From Rhodobiaceae bacterium (GTDB taxonomy: Bacteria > Pseudomonadota > Alphaproteobacteria > Rhizobiales > TMED25), in contig JABIEF010000045.1 of assembly GCA_018651345.1 (NCBI GenBank), positions 1-32,294 of the forward strand: DNA of 32,294 nucleotides. The letters run 5' to 3'. A program made the position numbers and the translations under genes. Each line of letters starts with the position of its first letter. The first letter of the stretch is position 1. The notes beneath the pieces are model-generated. The model was not told the DNA's origin, did not search any database, and saw only the letters and a list, made by a program, of their open reading frames with translations. Below are positions 1 through 8,760 of this stretch, one piece after another.

Positions 1-2
1 CA

Positions 3-821
3 GCACCTAATGGACTAAAAGGGGCTAGAATAAAATTTCCAAAAGTTTCGGTCGGCGCAACTCACAATATACTTATGGCATCAACACTTGCTAGTGGGCA
101 AACTACTATTGAAAATGCAGCCAAAGAACCTGAAGTAGTAGATCTAGTTAGATGCTTAAGGGCAATGGGTGCAAATATTGAAGGAGAAGGCACTTCAGTG
201 ATTAATATTGAGGGTGTAACCCAGTTAAATTCTGCAGAACACACAGTCTTACCTGATAGAATTGAGGCGGGGACATATGCAATGGCTGTAGCTATGACTG
301 GAGGAAGCCTAACACTGATGAATGTAAATGGTAAGAATCTCCAATACCCATTAAATATTATGAAGGCAATGGGAGTTAAATGCTTAGAGCATAGTAATTC
401 ATTGCATATAACCCAAAGTAATAATAATCTTAAGCCAATTGATATTGAAACAAGTCCTTATCCAGGGTTTCCTACTGATTTACAAGCTCAGATTATGGCC
501 ATGATGACTCAATCAGATGGTGTGTCAAGAATACGTGAGACAATTTTTGAAAATAGATTTATGCATGTTCAGGAACTCGCCAGATTGGGAGCAGATATAA
601 CATTAGATGGTGATGTGGCTATAATTAAAGGGGTTACAAAATTACAAGGAGCACAAGTTATGGCAACTGATTTAAGAGCCTCCGTCTCTCTTGTAATTGC
701 AGCATTAGCAGCTAAGGGTGAAACTATTGTAAATAGAGTTTATCATCTTGATAGAGGTTTCGAAGATATAGAAAAGAAGTTATCTAGTTGTGGTGCTATA
801 ATTGAACGTTTATCTGATTAG
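3..821 (+). CDS. murA: UDP-N-acetylglucosamine 1-carboxyvinyltransferase (MurA), C-terminal part, truncated by the window start
   Basis: Frame is open upstream of the listed ORF to base 3 (APNGLKGARIKFPKVSVGATHNILMAS...). MurA-like segments: DRIEAGTYAMA, PYPGFPTDLQAQ, ETIFENRFMHVQEL, DLRASVSLVIAALAA. Confidence 0.95.
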   Translation, partial: APNGLKGARIKFPKVSVGATHNILMASTLASGQTTIENAAKEPEVVDLVRCLRAMGANIEGEGTSVINIEGVTQLNSAEHTVLPDRIEAGTYAMAVAMTGGSLTLMNVNGKNLQYPLNIMKAMGVKCLEHSNSLHITQSNNNLKPIDIETSPYPGFPTDLQAQIMAMMTQSDGVSRIRETIFENRFMHVQELARLGADITLDGDVAIIKGVTKLQGAQVMATDLRASVSLVIAALAAKGETIVNRVYHLDRGFEDIEKKLSSCGAIIERLSD

Positions 822-851
822 TGTATAAAATTTTATAGTTAGGAAAGAATT

Positions 852-2165
852 ATGCCAAAATACCTAAAAACATCTTCAAAAAATTTTGAAAAAGAATTTT
901 ATGATATATTAGAAAATAAGGCTGAACTTTCAGATGAGGTAGACATCGCTGTTCGTCGAATTGTAAAAGAAGTAAGAGCTAAAGGTGATACAGCTTTAAT
1001 TAACTATACAAATAAGTTTGATATAAATAAATTAACAATAGAAACAATTAAAATTAGCTTAGATGAAATAGATAATATATTTGATAAATGCGATAAGGAA
1101 ACAATAGAAGCGTTATTATTTGCATATAAAAGAATATATGCGCACCATAGTAAGAATTTACCAAAAGACCATCAGTATATCGATGAATTAGGAGTAGAGC
1201 TAGGAACAAGGTGGACACCTATTGAATCTGTTGGGATATATGTTCCTGGGGGCAAGGCAAACTATCCAAGTTCAGTTCTTATGAATGCAGTTCCAGCCAT
1301 TGTAGCAGGTGCTAGTAGAATTGCGATGGCAGTTCCATCGATGAACGATAATTTAAATCCATTGGTAATTGCAGCAGCAAAGATTTGTGGAATTACTGAG
1401 ATATATAAGATTGGAGGCGCGCAGGCAATTGCTGCCCTTGCTTATGGCACAGAGACTATAGAAGCAGTAGATCTTATTGTTGGGCCAGGGAATAAATATG
1501 TAGCTGCAGCAAAAAAACAAGTATTTGGTAAGGTTGGTATTGATATGATTGCTGGGCCTTCAGAATTGTTGGTCATTGGTGATTCTGAATCTAATGTTAA
1601 TTGGATTGCAGCAGATTTAATTGCACAAGCTGAGCATGATGAAGAGGCTCAATCAATATTTGTAACTACGAATCCAGAAATTGCAAAACAAGTTGATAAA
1701 GCAGTGGCCTCTTTGCTAGAGAATAATCTAAAAGATAGTATTGCTAATAAAAGCTGGAAGAATAAAGGGGTTATTATTCTATGTAATTCAGATCAAGAGA
1801 TTGTTAATATTGTAAATAAGATTGCCCCTGAGCATCTTGAGCTAAATGTAAATAATGTAGAATACTACGAAAAGAATATAAGAAATGCAGGAGCTATTTT
1901 TAAGGGAATTTATACTCCTGAAGCAATAGGTGATTATGTAGCTGGAACTAATCATGTATTACCAACAGCTAGATCGGCCCGATATACGTCAGGTTTAGGT
2001 GTAATGAATTATATGAAAAGAACTTCTATTATAACATGTAACTCTGATAACCTTAATTTGTTAGCGCCAAAAGCTATACAGATAGCTAGAGCTGAAGGTT
2101 TGCATGCTCACGCAGAATCACTTGCAATAAGACTTAATATCGATAATCTAAGAAGTAAAATTTAG
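852..2165 (+). CDS. hisD: Histidinol dehydrogenase
   Basis: 437 aa with YVPGGKANYPSSVLMNAVPA, GPGNKYVAAAKKQVFG, IDMIAGPSELLV, AEHDEEAQSIFVT, GTNHVLPT: HisD signature. Confidence 0.97.
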   Translation: MPKYLKTSSKNFEKEFYDILENKAELSDEVDIAVRRIVKEVRAKGDTALINYTNKFDINKLTIETIKISLDEIDNIFDKCDKETIEALLFAYKRIYAHHSKNLPKDHQYIDELGVELGTRWTPIESVGIYVPGGKANYPSSVLMNAVPAIVAGASRIAMAVPSMNDNLNPLVIAAAKICGITEIYKIGGAQAIAALAYGTETIEAVDLIVGPGNKYVAAAKKQVFGKVGIDMIAGPSELLVIGDSESNVNWIAADLIAQAEHDEEAQSIFVTTNPEIAKQVDKAVASLLENNLKDSIANKSWKNKGVIILCNSDQEIVNIVNKIAPEHLELNVNNVEYYEKNIRNAGAIFKGIYTPEAIGDYVAGTNHVLPTARSARYTSGLGVMNYMKRTSIITCNSDNLNLLAPKAIQIARAEGLHAHAESLAIRLNIDNLRSKI

Positions 2166-2192
2166 TATTCCATTTAGAAATATGTGTGTTAT

Positions 2193-2795
2193 ATGAACTC
2201 AAAATTAAAGCTTATTTTGGCAAGTAAATCAGAAAGACGAATACAAATACTTAACAACTTAGGTATTATTCCTGATGTCGTCCTTCCAGCCAATATTAAT
2301 GAGAATATTAAGAAGGGTGAAAAGCCCAGATCCTTAGCTATTAGATTAGCTAATGAGAAAGCTACTCATATATATCAGTTAAGAAAAAATAATATTGAAG
2401 ATTCTTTGATATTATCAGCTGATACAGTTGTTGCAGTTGGGACAAGGGTTATAGAGAAACCCACCTCTGCCTTAGAAGCTTATAAAGCAATTAAACTATT
2501 ATCTGGAAAAAATCATAAAGTATATACTTGTGTTTGTATTATAGATGCCAAGGGTAATTATTACAAAAAATTAGCTGAAACTAGAGTAAAATTTAAAAAT
2601 TTAAGCGAAGAAGAAATAAAATATTACATAAAGACTAATGATTGGATTGATAAGGCAGGTGGGTATGCCATACAAGGAAAGGCGCAATCTTTTATTATTA
2701 AAATTTCTGGTTCATACAGTTCTGTTGTGGGGCTGCCTGCATATGAGACAATTCATTTGTTAAGAGGCCTTGGTTATGATGTTTATAAGAGTTAA
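2193..2795 (+). CDS. maf: Maf-like nucleoside triphosphate pyrophosphatase
   Basis: LILASKSERRIQIL N-terminus, LSADTVVAVG, EKP..ALEAYKAIKLLSGKNHKVYT, DKAGGYAIQG. Start probably Met4 of the listed ORF (which begins at 2184). Confidence 0.9.
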   Translation: MNSKLKLILASKSERRIQILNNLGIIPDVVLPANINENIKKGEKPRSLAIRLANEKATHIYQLRKNNIEDSLILSADTVVAVGTRVIEKPTSALEAYKAIKLLSGKNHKVYTCVCIIDAKGNYYKKLAETRVKFKNLSEEEIKYYIKTNDWIDKAGGYAIQGKAQSFIIKISGSYSSVVGLPAYETIHLLRGLGYDVYKS

Positions 2796-2850
2796 TAATA
2801 ATCAATTATTTTTTAATTTATCTAAAAAAAATCTTTAGAGAATAGAACTT

Positions 2851-3258
2851 ATGCTTAGTAGAAATCAGTTTATTAGTTTGGTTTTATTTATAGTTTTTAT
2901 CACGAGTGTTATACTTCTGTTTAATGAATTTAAAACTTTATCACAAAAGGAGAGGATGCAAAGACATCAAGAAGATTGGATTAGTTTTGGATATAAAGAT
3001 AATGACCTGCGGGTTTATTTTGATTATCTTACGGATTTTTCCTGTATTATAAAGGAAGTTAGATATGGGATAAATGATAGCCCTCCAGTGAACCTATATG
3101 TAATTCCATCCTGTGAAAATATTAAAAATAATAAGCCTCTTCACCTTGAGATATACAGAACTATCCCACCTTCAACAAAGCGAATGAGTATTTTATTAAG
3201 GTATAATGATAATACACAATCTCCTGTGTCATTCTATGATATCAAGATAATTGATTAA
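2851..3258 (+). CDS. Hypothetical protein with N-terminal membrane anchor
   Basis: 135 aa, one hydrophobic N-terminal segment (FISLVLFIVFITSVILLF) then a soluble domain; family not recognised. Confidence 0.6.
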   Translation: MLSRNQFISLVLFIVFITSVILLFNEFKTLSQKERMQRHQEDWISFGYKDNDLRVYFDYLTDFSCIIKEVRYGINDSPPVNLYVIPSCENIKNNKPLHLEIYRTIPPSTKRMSILLRYNDNTQSPVSFYDIKIID

Positions 3259-3321
3259 TATAGATGGGCTATGGTATTATTATTAATAAATAGAATTTAA
3301 TCGGCAAAAATAGAACTAATA

Positions 3322-3519
3322 ATGAAAAAAAAAAATAGTAAATTTATAACCTTTTGTCCTGTGTGCTCTTCCCCAACAAATGTTGATTATAAACCATTTT
3401 GTTCAAGAAGATGCGCGGACAAGGATCTATTAAAATGGCTAAATGGAGAATACTATATCCCTGGTTCAGAAATTTTAGATCTTGATGATAATGACGGCGA
3501 TGGTAGTATAGAAAACTAA
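3322..3519 (+). CDS. yacG: DNA gyrase inhibitor YacG (zinc-binding)
   Basis: 65 aa with CPVC...FCSRRCADKDLLKWLNGEYYIPG: four-Cys YacG signature. Confidence 0.9.
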   Translation: MKKKNSKFITFCPVCSSPTNVDYKPFCSRRCADKDLLKWLNGEYYIPGSEILDLDDNDGDGSIEN

Positions 3520-3595
3520 AATGATTTATAATTAAAAGACTATCTAGACTTATTGGTTAAAAGTTCCTATAAGAAATAAATATTTTTTTATTTAA

Positions 3596-3671
3596 GCCCC
3601 GATAGCTCAGTTGGTAGAGCAAACGACTGAAAATCGTTGTGTCCCTAGTTCAAATCTAGGTCGGGGCACCA
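3596..3671 (+). tRNA. tRNA-Phe (anticodon GAA), CCA encoded
   Basis: GCCCCGA/TCGGGGC acceptor stem, GTTCAAATC T-loop, anticodon arm AACGA-CTGAAAA-TCGTT, ACCA 3' end. Confidence 0.96.
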
Positions 3672-3689
3672 CACCTTATTAATTGTAAA

Positions 3690-5015
3690 TTACCCAAATA
3701 CTAAATTAGGAAGATATGTTGCTATTATTGGAAATTGTATTAATAAAAAAACAGCAAATAGCATAATTAACCAATAAGGAATTGAATGGGTAAATATCTC
3801 TCCTATTTTTATTTTTTTATCATTCGCGGCTACTTTTACGGTATAGACTAATATACCAAATGGCGGGGTTAAAAGGCCTGCTTCTATTGCGATAATACCG
3901 ATTATAGCAAATGCAAGGGGTTCAATTCCTAGAGAAACTGCAATAGGCTCAAATATTGTTACCGTTAATAGCATAATTGAAATGCTATCTATTATCATGC
4001 CTAAGATAAACCATATAAGTATCATTAAACATAATATACCAGCAAATCCAAGTCCAGTTGCTAAGAAGACTTCGCTTATTTCATTAGTGACACCTGTCAT
4101 AGCAAGTGTTCGGGAATATAGTGAAGCTGTTAAAAGTAGCAATAAAATTGGTGCAGAAGTTTTGCCAACCTGCAGTATAGTGTCAATAATTTCTCTTTTA
4201 GTTATTCCTTTTACGATAGCCAACATTAAGCCCATTGCAGCCCCAACACCTGCTCCTTCGGTCGGTGAAAACCAACCCATCCAGATGCCGCCGAGAACAA
4301 CAAAAATAACGGAGAGTATCCCTATAACACTAATCCAAACATTTCCGATAGTGTCATCTTCATCAATGGTGACTGGATTTTCTTTACCAATACCTACCAT
4401 TTTAGGTCTCAGTAGTGATAAAAATATTATATACAACAGAAATAATGTTGTAAGCATTATACCAGGAAGAACTCCTGCCAGAAATATTTTCCCTATAGAT
4501 CTCTCTGTTAAGATTCCCCAAACAATCATTAGTACACTTGGTGGTATTAACATTCCTAAGCAACTTGATCCTGTTATAGAGCCTAATGCAAAACCTCTAT
4601 TATAACCATGGCGTTTCATTTCAGGGTATGCTATGCGAGTAAAAGCGGCAGCTGATGCAATTGATACACCGGTAACAAATGAAAAAATTGCATTTCCAAT
4701 TACAGTTGCAAAAGCTAGGCGTCCAGGTAGGCGTCTAAGCCCCCTCTGTAATCCCCGATATATATCTGTAATCGCACCAGATTTTGAAATAAATTCTCCC
4801 ATTAACATGAAAAGCGGAATTACAGCAAATACATAATTACGCAATGCTTCAAACGATGTGCTTCCAACCATCTTTTGAACGATTACCATATTACCGGTAA
4901 CCATATAAATCCCGATAATACTTGTAACACCCAATGCTATGGCAATATGAACGCCTATTGCTACAAAAACTAGCAAAGATGCAATTAATAAAACAGCTAT
5001 ATTTACATCAAACAT
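3690..5015 (-). CDS. dctM: TRAP transporter large permease (DctM family)
   Basis: 441 aa highly hydrophobic protein with DctM-type segments (VIPLFMLMGEFISKSGA, SSCLGMLIPPSVLMIVWG, LTPPFGILVYTVK); adjacent to dctQ and dctP. Confidence 0.93.
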   Translation of the reverse strand: MFDVNIAVLLIASLLVFVAIGVHIAIALGVTSIIGIYMVTGNMVIVQKMVGSTSFEALRNYVFAVIPLFMLMGEFISKSGAITDIYRGLQRGLRRLPGRLAFATVIGNAIFSFVTGVSIASAAAFTRIAYPEMKRHGYNRGFALGSITGSSCLGMLIPPSVLMIVWGILTERSIGKIFLAGVLPGIMLTTLFLLYIIFLSLLRPKMVGIGKENPVTIDEDDTIGNVWISVIGILSVIFVVLGGIWMGWFSPTEGAGVGAAMGLMLAIVKGITKREIIDTILQVGKTSAPILLLLLTASLYSRTLAMTGVTNEISEVFLATGLGFAGILCLMILIWFILGMIIDSISIMLLTVTIFEPIAVSLGIEPLAFAIIGIIAIEAGLLTPPFGILVYTVKVAANDKKIKIGEIFTHSIPYWLIMLFAVFLLIQFPIIATYLPNLVFG

Positions 5016-5523
5016 TCATATTTTCCTCAGTCGAAACATCTTTAATTTCAAAGATATCAGCTACTGCTAATGCAATATAATTTACACAACATAGGAAGCC
5101 GCCAACAATTATCATAAATCTAGTTGGCCATGCAGGAACTTTTAGTGCGCCCTCTCCGTCATATTCATTTTCAACCCAAGATTGAATCGCTAAGTCCCAG
5201 CTACCAGTAATAACAACTAAAAAGAAAAATAATCCTAACGAATAACTTATAGATAGCATTATTTTTTTAACTATAGGTGGAACTCTTGATAAAAGCATAT
5301 CAGAATGTAACATTGATCTAGATCGTATGGCATAGCCAGCTTGGAGAAATACAATTATTACAATTGAATTTGCTACTATTTCTCTTGTGCCATGAAGAGG
5401 ACTATTAAACACACCTCTTGCAATAATATCAGCTAATATTATGAAGGCTAAAAAGAATGCCCAAACAGCAGCTGTTACCATGAGAGATTTCGCGATTTTA
5501 TCGCTATAGCTAAGGAAAATCAT
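5008..5523 (-). CDS. dctQ: TRAP transporter small permease (DctQ family)
   Basis: 171 aa with four hydrophobic segments; overlaps the dctM start by 8 bp; dctP-dctQ-dctM order. Confidence 0.88.
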   Translation of the reverse strand: MIFLSYSDKIAKSLMVTAAVWAFFLAFIILADIIARGVFNSPLHGTREIVANSIVIIVFLQAGYAIRSRSMLHSDMLLSRVPPIVKKIMLSISYSLGLFFFLVVITGSWDLAIQSWVENEYDGEGALKVPAWPTRFMIIVGGFLCCVNYIALAVADIFEIKDVSTEENMNV

Positions 5524-5540
5524 GATTTGTTACCATATTA

Positions 5541-5575
5541 ATAATGGCGATACATTATTAATGTATCGCCATTAT
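5541..5575 (-). promoter_or_regulatory. Intercistronic hairpin between dctP and dctQM
   Basis: Perfect 15-bp inverted repeat ATAATGGCGATACAT-TATTA-ATGTATCGCCATTAT, 5-nt loop, in the dctP-dctQ gap; no T-run follows it on the coding strand. Confidence 0.8.
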
Positions 5576-5582
5576 ATTTCTC

Positions 5583-6659
5583 TTAATTAACTTCGTATCT
5601 AACCGGCCAAATATATCCTTGAGTCTCTGCTGCATCAAGAGCTAAATTCAATACGCGTGAGGCTGGTAGGCCTTGGGCGTCTAGTTCTTTTGCCATTTCT
5701 TGTGGCCAGTCTGCAAGAGATTCTGCCCAGTCTGCACGCACTGATTCAGGTAATTGTTTGACGGTAATTTTAGATTTTAAAGTTTCTATATGCTTCGGAT
5801 AATCCGCACGATTATCAATGCCTACTTTTTCTTCATATTCAAAAGCTACCTCTTGAATGATAGCAACAACATCGTTAGGTAACCGTGCCATTGTATCTAA
5901 ATTCATAGTAAGCCCATGCCAAGTCATTGAACCAAAGCCAATTTCTGTATAATAATCGCCTGGCTCGTACAATTTTAGATTAACCCAAGCGCTTGGGAAC
6001 ATAATCCAACCTTCGTATAAATTTGTTGTAAGTCCTGTGTACGCTGTAGCAAGCGATCCTTGAACAGGCGTTACACCTGCATATTTTAACCAATTTAAAT
6101 TAAGACCAGCACCAGCAATTTTTTCATTTTCTAGTTCTGATAAGTCATTCCAATCAAAAGTTGTTCCTAAATTATAACCTTGATCAGTTATTCTAGCTAA
6201 AAGTTTTTGATTAAATTTATCCTCAAAAACATCAGTAAGATAAGGCTCTTGACTGTACACACTTTGGGCTATTCTTAAGCTTTTAATTGGGCTCATTGTA
6301 CCAAAAGGAAGCATAACTTGGAATGCATGTAAAGGTAAATTTGACGGCTCAAAGCAGAAACAATACCCTCCAATATCCAAGATTCCATTTTGAACGCCTT
6401 CAAGAACTTCATTCACTTTTACAATAGACCCACTATACCCCTCAACCCATTGAAGTTCGTGGTCTGTTTCTTCTGAAACCCTTCTTACAACCTCAGGTTG
6501 GAAGTAATTTTTCATAAGACCAGCATAGACAACCCCAGGAGGATGACCTGAGCCAATTCTAAGTTTAATTGTTTCAGCAGATGCCGATACTGTCATAGTT
6601 ATACTAAACAAAGCTAAAGTTAGTATTCCAACTATGAATTTATAGGATTTATTAATCAT
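5583..6659 (-). CDS. dctP: TRAP transporter periplasmic solute-binding protein (DctP family)
   Basis: 358 aa with signal peptide (MINKSYKFIVGILTLALFSITMTVSASAET), DctP-like fold motifs, upstream of dctQM. Confidence 0.88.
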   Translation of the reverse strand: MINKSYKFIVGILTLALFSITMTVSASAETIKLRIGSGHPPGVVYAGLMKNYFQPEVVRRVSEETDHELQWVEGYSGSIVKVNEVLEGVQNGILDIGGYCFCFEPSNLPLHAFQVMLPFGTMSPIKSLRIAQSVYSQEPYLTDVFEDKFNQKLLARITDQGYNLGTTFDWNDLSELENEKIAGAGLNLNWLKYAGVTPVQGSLATAYTGLTTNLYEGWIMFPSAWVNLKLYEPGDYYTEIGFGSMTWHGLTMNLDTMARLPNDVVAIIQEVAFEYEEKVGIDNRADYPKHIETLKSKITVKQLPESVRADWAESLADWPQEMAKELDAQGLPASRVLNLALDAAETQGYIWPVRYEVN

Positions 6660-6859
6660 AACTGTCTCCCTTTTTTGTTTAAATAATTTTATTTATAATT
6701 CTACAAATAAAATCTTAACTTAATAAATATAATGGTCAAGTATTGAATCTGTTTATATAATAAATGTATAATTGTGAATTTTAGGAAGAATTTATAAATA
6801 CTTTAGGTTAATCGTGTTAATTTTATTTGATAATTATTAAAAATAGGAGAGCTTGTAAA

Positions 6860-7237
6860 ATGCTAAAACAAAAAGATATATTATATGTTAAGGGAGGATG
6901 TCCGTTTTCATATAAGTTTTTGATTTATTTAAATGAAACAAATCATTTGTCAGATTTTGAAGTAAAGGTTGCTCATGCAGATGAAGATTCATACGAAGAA
7001 ATAGCGAATTACTTAAAAGCAAAAACAAATTCTTCTCCTAGTTTTCCAACTGTTGAGACAACTGGCGGTGAATTTAAATCAGGATCGGATGAGTTAATTC
7101 AAGAGTACTCAGACATTTATAAAATACCCAGAGAAAATATTAAAATGATTGATTACTGGGAGGCCAATATGATGCCGAGGATGAGAAATGTTATGAAGCA
7201 ATTAAGAGAAGCAAATGCTAAATTATCGGATGTTTAG
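6860..7237 (+). CDS. Glutaredoxin/thioredoxin-fold protein with CPFS motif
   Basis: ILYVKGGCPFSYKFLIYLNE plus SFPTVET (cis-Pro region). ATG at 6860 has AGGAG 10 nt upstream, so preferred over the TTG at 6827. Confidence 0.6.
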   Translation: MLKQKDILYVKGGCPFSYKFLIYLNETNHLSDFEVKVAHADEDSYEEIANYLKAKTNSSPSFPTVETTGGEFKSGSDELIQEYSDIYKIPRENIKMIDYWEANMMPRMRNVMKQLREANAKLSDV

Positions 7238-7442
7238 CTTGACATAAAGATCAATATTTATTTCAACATCATAAGGAAAAATAAAATGATACTTGATGTT
7301 TTTTTTAGCTCTCGATATCAGGCTATTTTTCCGTTTCATCTAAATAAAGCATTAAATTATATACCCCAAAAATTTATAATTACTTGTAATTATAATTAGT
7401 GACGATAGCGAATTAATATCAATCGTATAAAGATTCATATAA

Positions 7443-8543
7443 TTATAATTTGCGTTTATATTTTTCTAATTTTTCTATATCAACTTCTATCCCAAGGCCT
7501 GGGTCATCTGGTGTTATAATGTGCCCATTTAAAACCTTGATAGGATTTTTAGCAACATCATCAACTAGGTATTGATTTGTTACACTTGCATCCCATTGTA
7601 ATGTTGGCAGTGACACAGCTAAATGAGATATTGCTGCACTAGCAATAGAACTATCAGCTGTTTTTCCTGCAAGATTTATGTTCATGGATAGTTTTTGCAT
7701 TAATTCCCCGGCTTTCATAACCTCTGATGAGCTACCAAGTTTAATGAGTTTTAAGCTACCGCCCATAGCAGCTCCTGCATCATAATGTTTTTGAATATCT
7801 GCTATGGAATGAATACCCTCATCGGCGCACAATGGAACAGAGCAAACGTCTGCACATTTCTTCATAGAATCTATATCATGACCCATCACCGGTTGTTCAA
7901 AAAAATCTAAGCCAGCAGAACCTGCGCCTTTAGCAAAAATCAATCCATTTTCTAAACTAAAACCCTGATTTGCATCTGCTGAAACACGAACTTTTTCTCC
8001 AACTATTTTTCTTACCTTCTCTGCTCTTTCAAGATCAACTTTTGGATCATTCACGCCAACCTTTACTTTAAAGGCAATATAACCTTCGGCAGCTCTATCT
8101 CGAACTAATTCCATTTCATCGGAGCTGCCAGCAACCATCCAAAACATTGGCGATTTTTCACGTTTTTTACCTCCAAGAAGTTCATATATAGGTTTATTTA
8201 AATGTTTCCCAACTAGATCGTGTAAGGCACTATCTATTGCAGACTTTGCACTATGGTTTCCATACATCAGAGGTTCAATTAAATCATGTAAATCATTATG
8301 AGATACAATCTCTTTATTTTTTAATCTACCGGCCATAAATTTTGTTGCAGCAACAAGGCCTTCTGCTGTCTCACCTGTCATGGTAGGAGCTGATGATGCT
8401 TCTCCCCAACCAATATTACCAGCACTATCTTTTACTCTCACTATCAAGTTGTCACATGTTTCAATTAGGATACCAGCCATTTTTACTGGCATTTTTAACG
8501 GTATTGCGATTGCAAAAGCATCAATTTCTGAAATACGAAACAT
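7443..8543 (-). CDS. Mandelate racemase/muconate lactonizing enzyme family (enolase superfamily) protein
   Basis: Enolase-superfamily active-site pattern: FKVKVG (KxK), SADANQGFS, FFEQPV, CADEG, LKLIKLG. ATG at 8543 preferred over TTG at 8570. Confidence 0.88.
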   Translation of the reverse strand: MFRISEIDAFAIAIPLKMPVKMAGILIETCDNLIVRVKDSAGNIGWGEASSAPTMTGETAEGLVAATKFMAGRLKNKEIVSHNDLHDLIEPLMYGNHSAKSAIDSALHDLVGKHLNKPIYELLGGKKREKSPMFWMVAGSSDEMELVRDRAAEGYIAFKVKVGVNDPKVDLERAEKVRKIVGEKVRVSADANQGFSLENGLIFAKGAGSAGLDFFEQPVMGHDIDSMKKCADVCSVPLCADEGIHSIADIQKHYDAGAAMGGSLKLIKLGSSSEVMKAGELMQKLSMNINLAGKTADSSIASAAISHLAVSLPTLQWDASVTNQYLVDDVAKNPIKVLNGHIITPDDPGLGIEVDIEKLEKYKRKL

Positions 8544-8638
8544 ATTTTTTATCTCTCTATTATTTGGCAATTATTAATTTATTGCGATTAATTTACTGAA
8601 TTGGTATTTTTTTAATATCAATTGTTATTTTATATTAA

Positions 8639-8667
8639 TAACTTTATTAAATAGTGTTATAAAGTTA
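8639..8667. promoter_or_regulatory. Candidate operator (inverted repeat) in the divergent MR/MLE - Gfo/Idh/MocA promoter region
   Basis: TAACTTTAT-N11-ATAAAGTTA: perfect 9-bp arms with centres 20 bp apart. Confidence 0.35.
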
Positions 8668-8760
8668 ATTATCATTATATTTTTTTTTAAATTAATATTT
8701 CAAACAAATATTATTATATTAATATAGAGAATGAAGATTATTTTGTAAAGGTAACGAATA

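Noticed and set aside
62-244. Minus-strand ORF opposite murA
   Set aside because: Antisense to a conserved MurA frame; shadow ORF. The same applies to other short antisense ORFs listed inside hisD-to-lepA coding regions.
3982-4836. Long plus-strand ORFs (207 aa and 67 aa) in the dctM region
   Set aside because: They lie antisense to a clear DctM coding frame, are low-complexity Ile/Ser/Pro-rich, and match no family; treated as shadow ORFs.
6686-6713. ATTTTATTT-N10-AAATAAAAT inverted repeat upstream of dctP
   Set aside because: Arms are exact but A/T only and expected often in this composition; too weak to call a site without conservation data.
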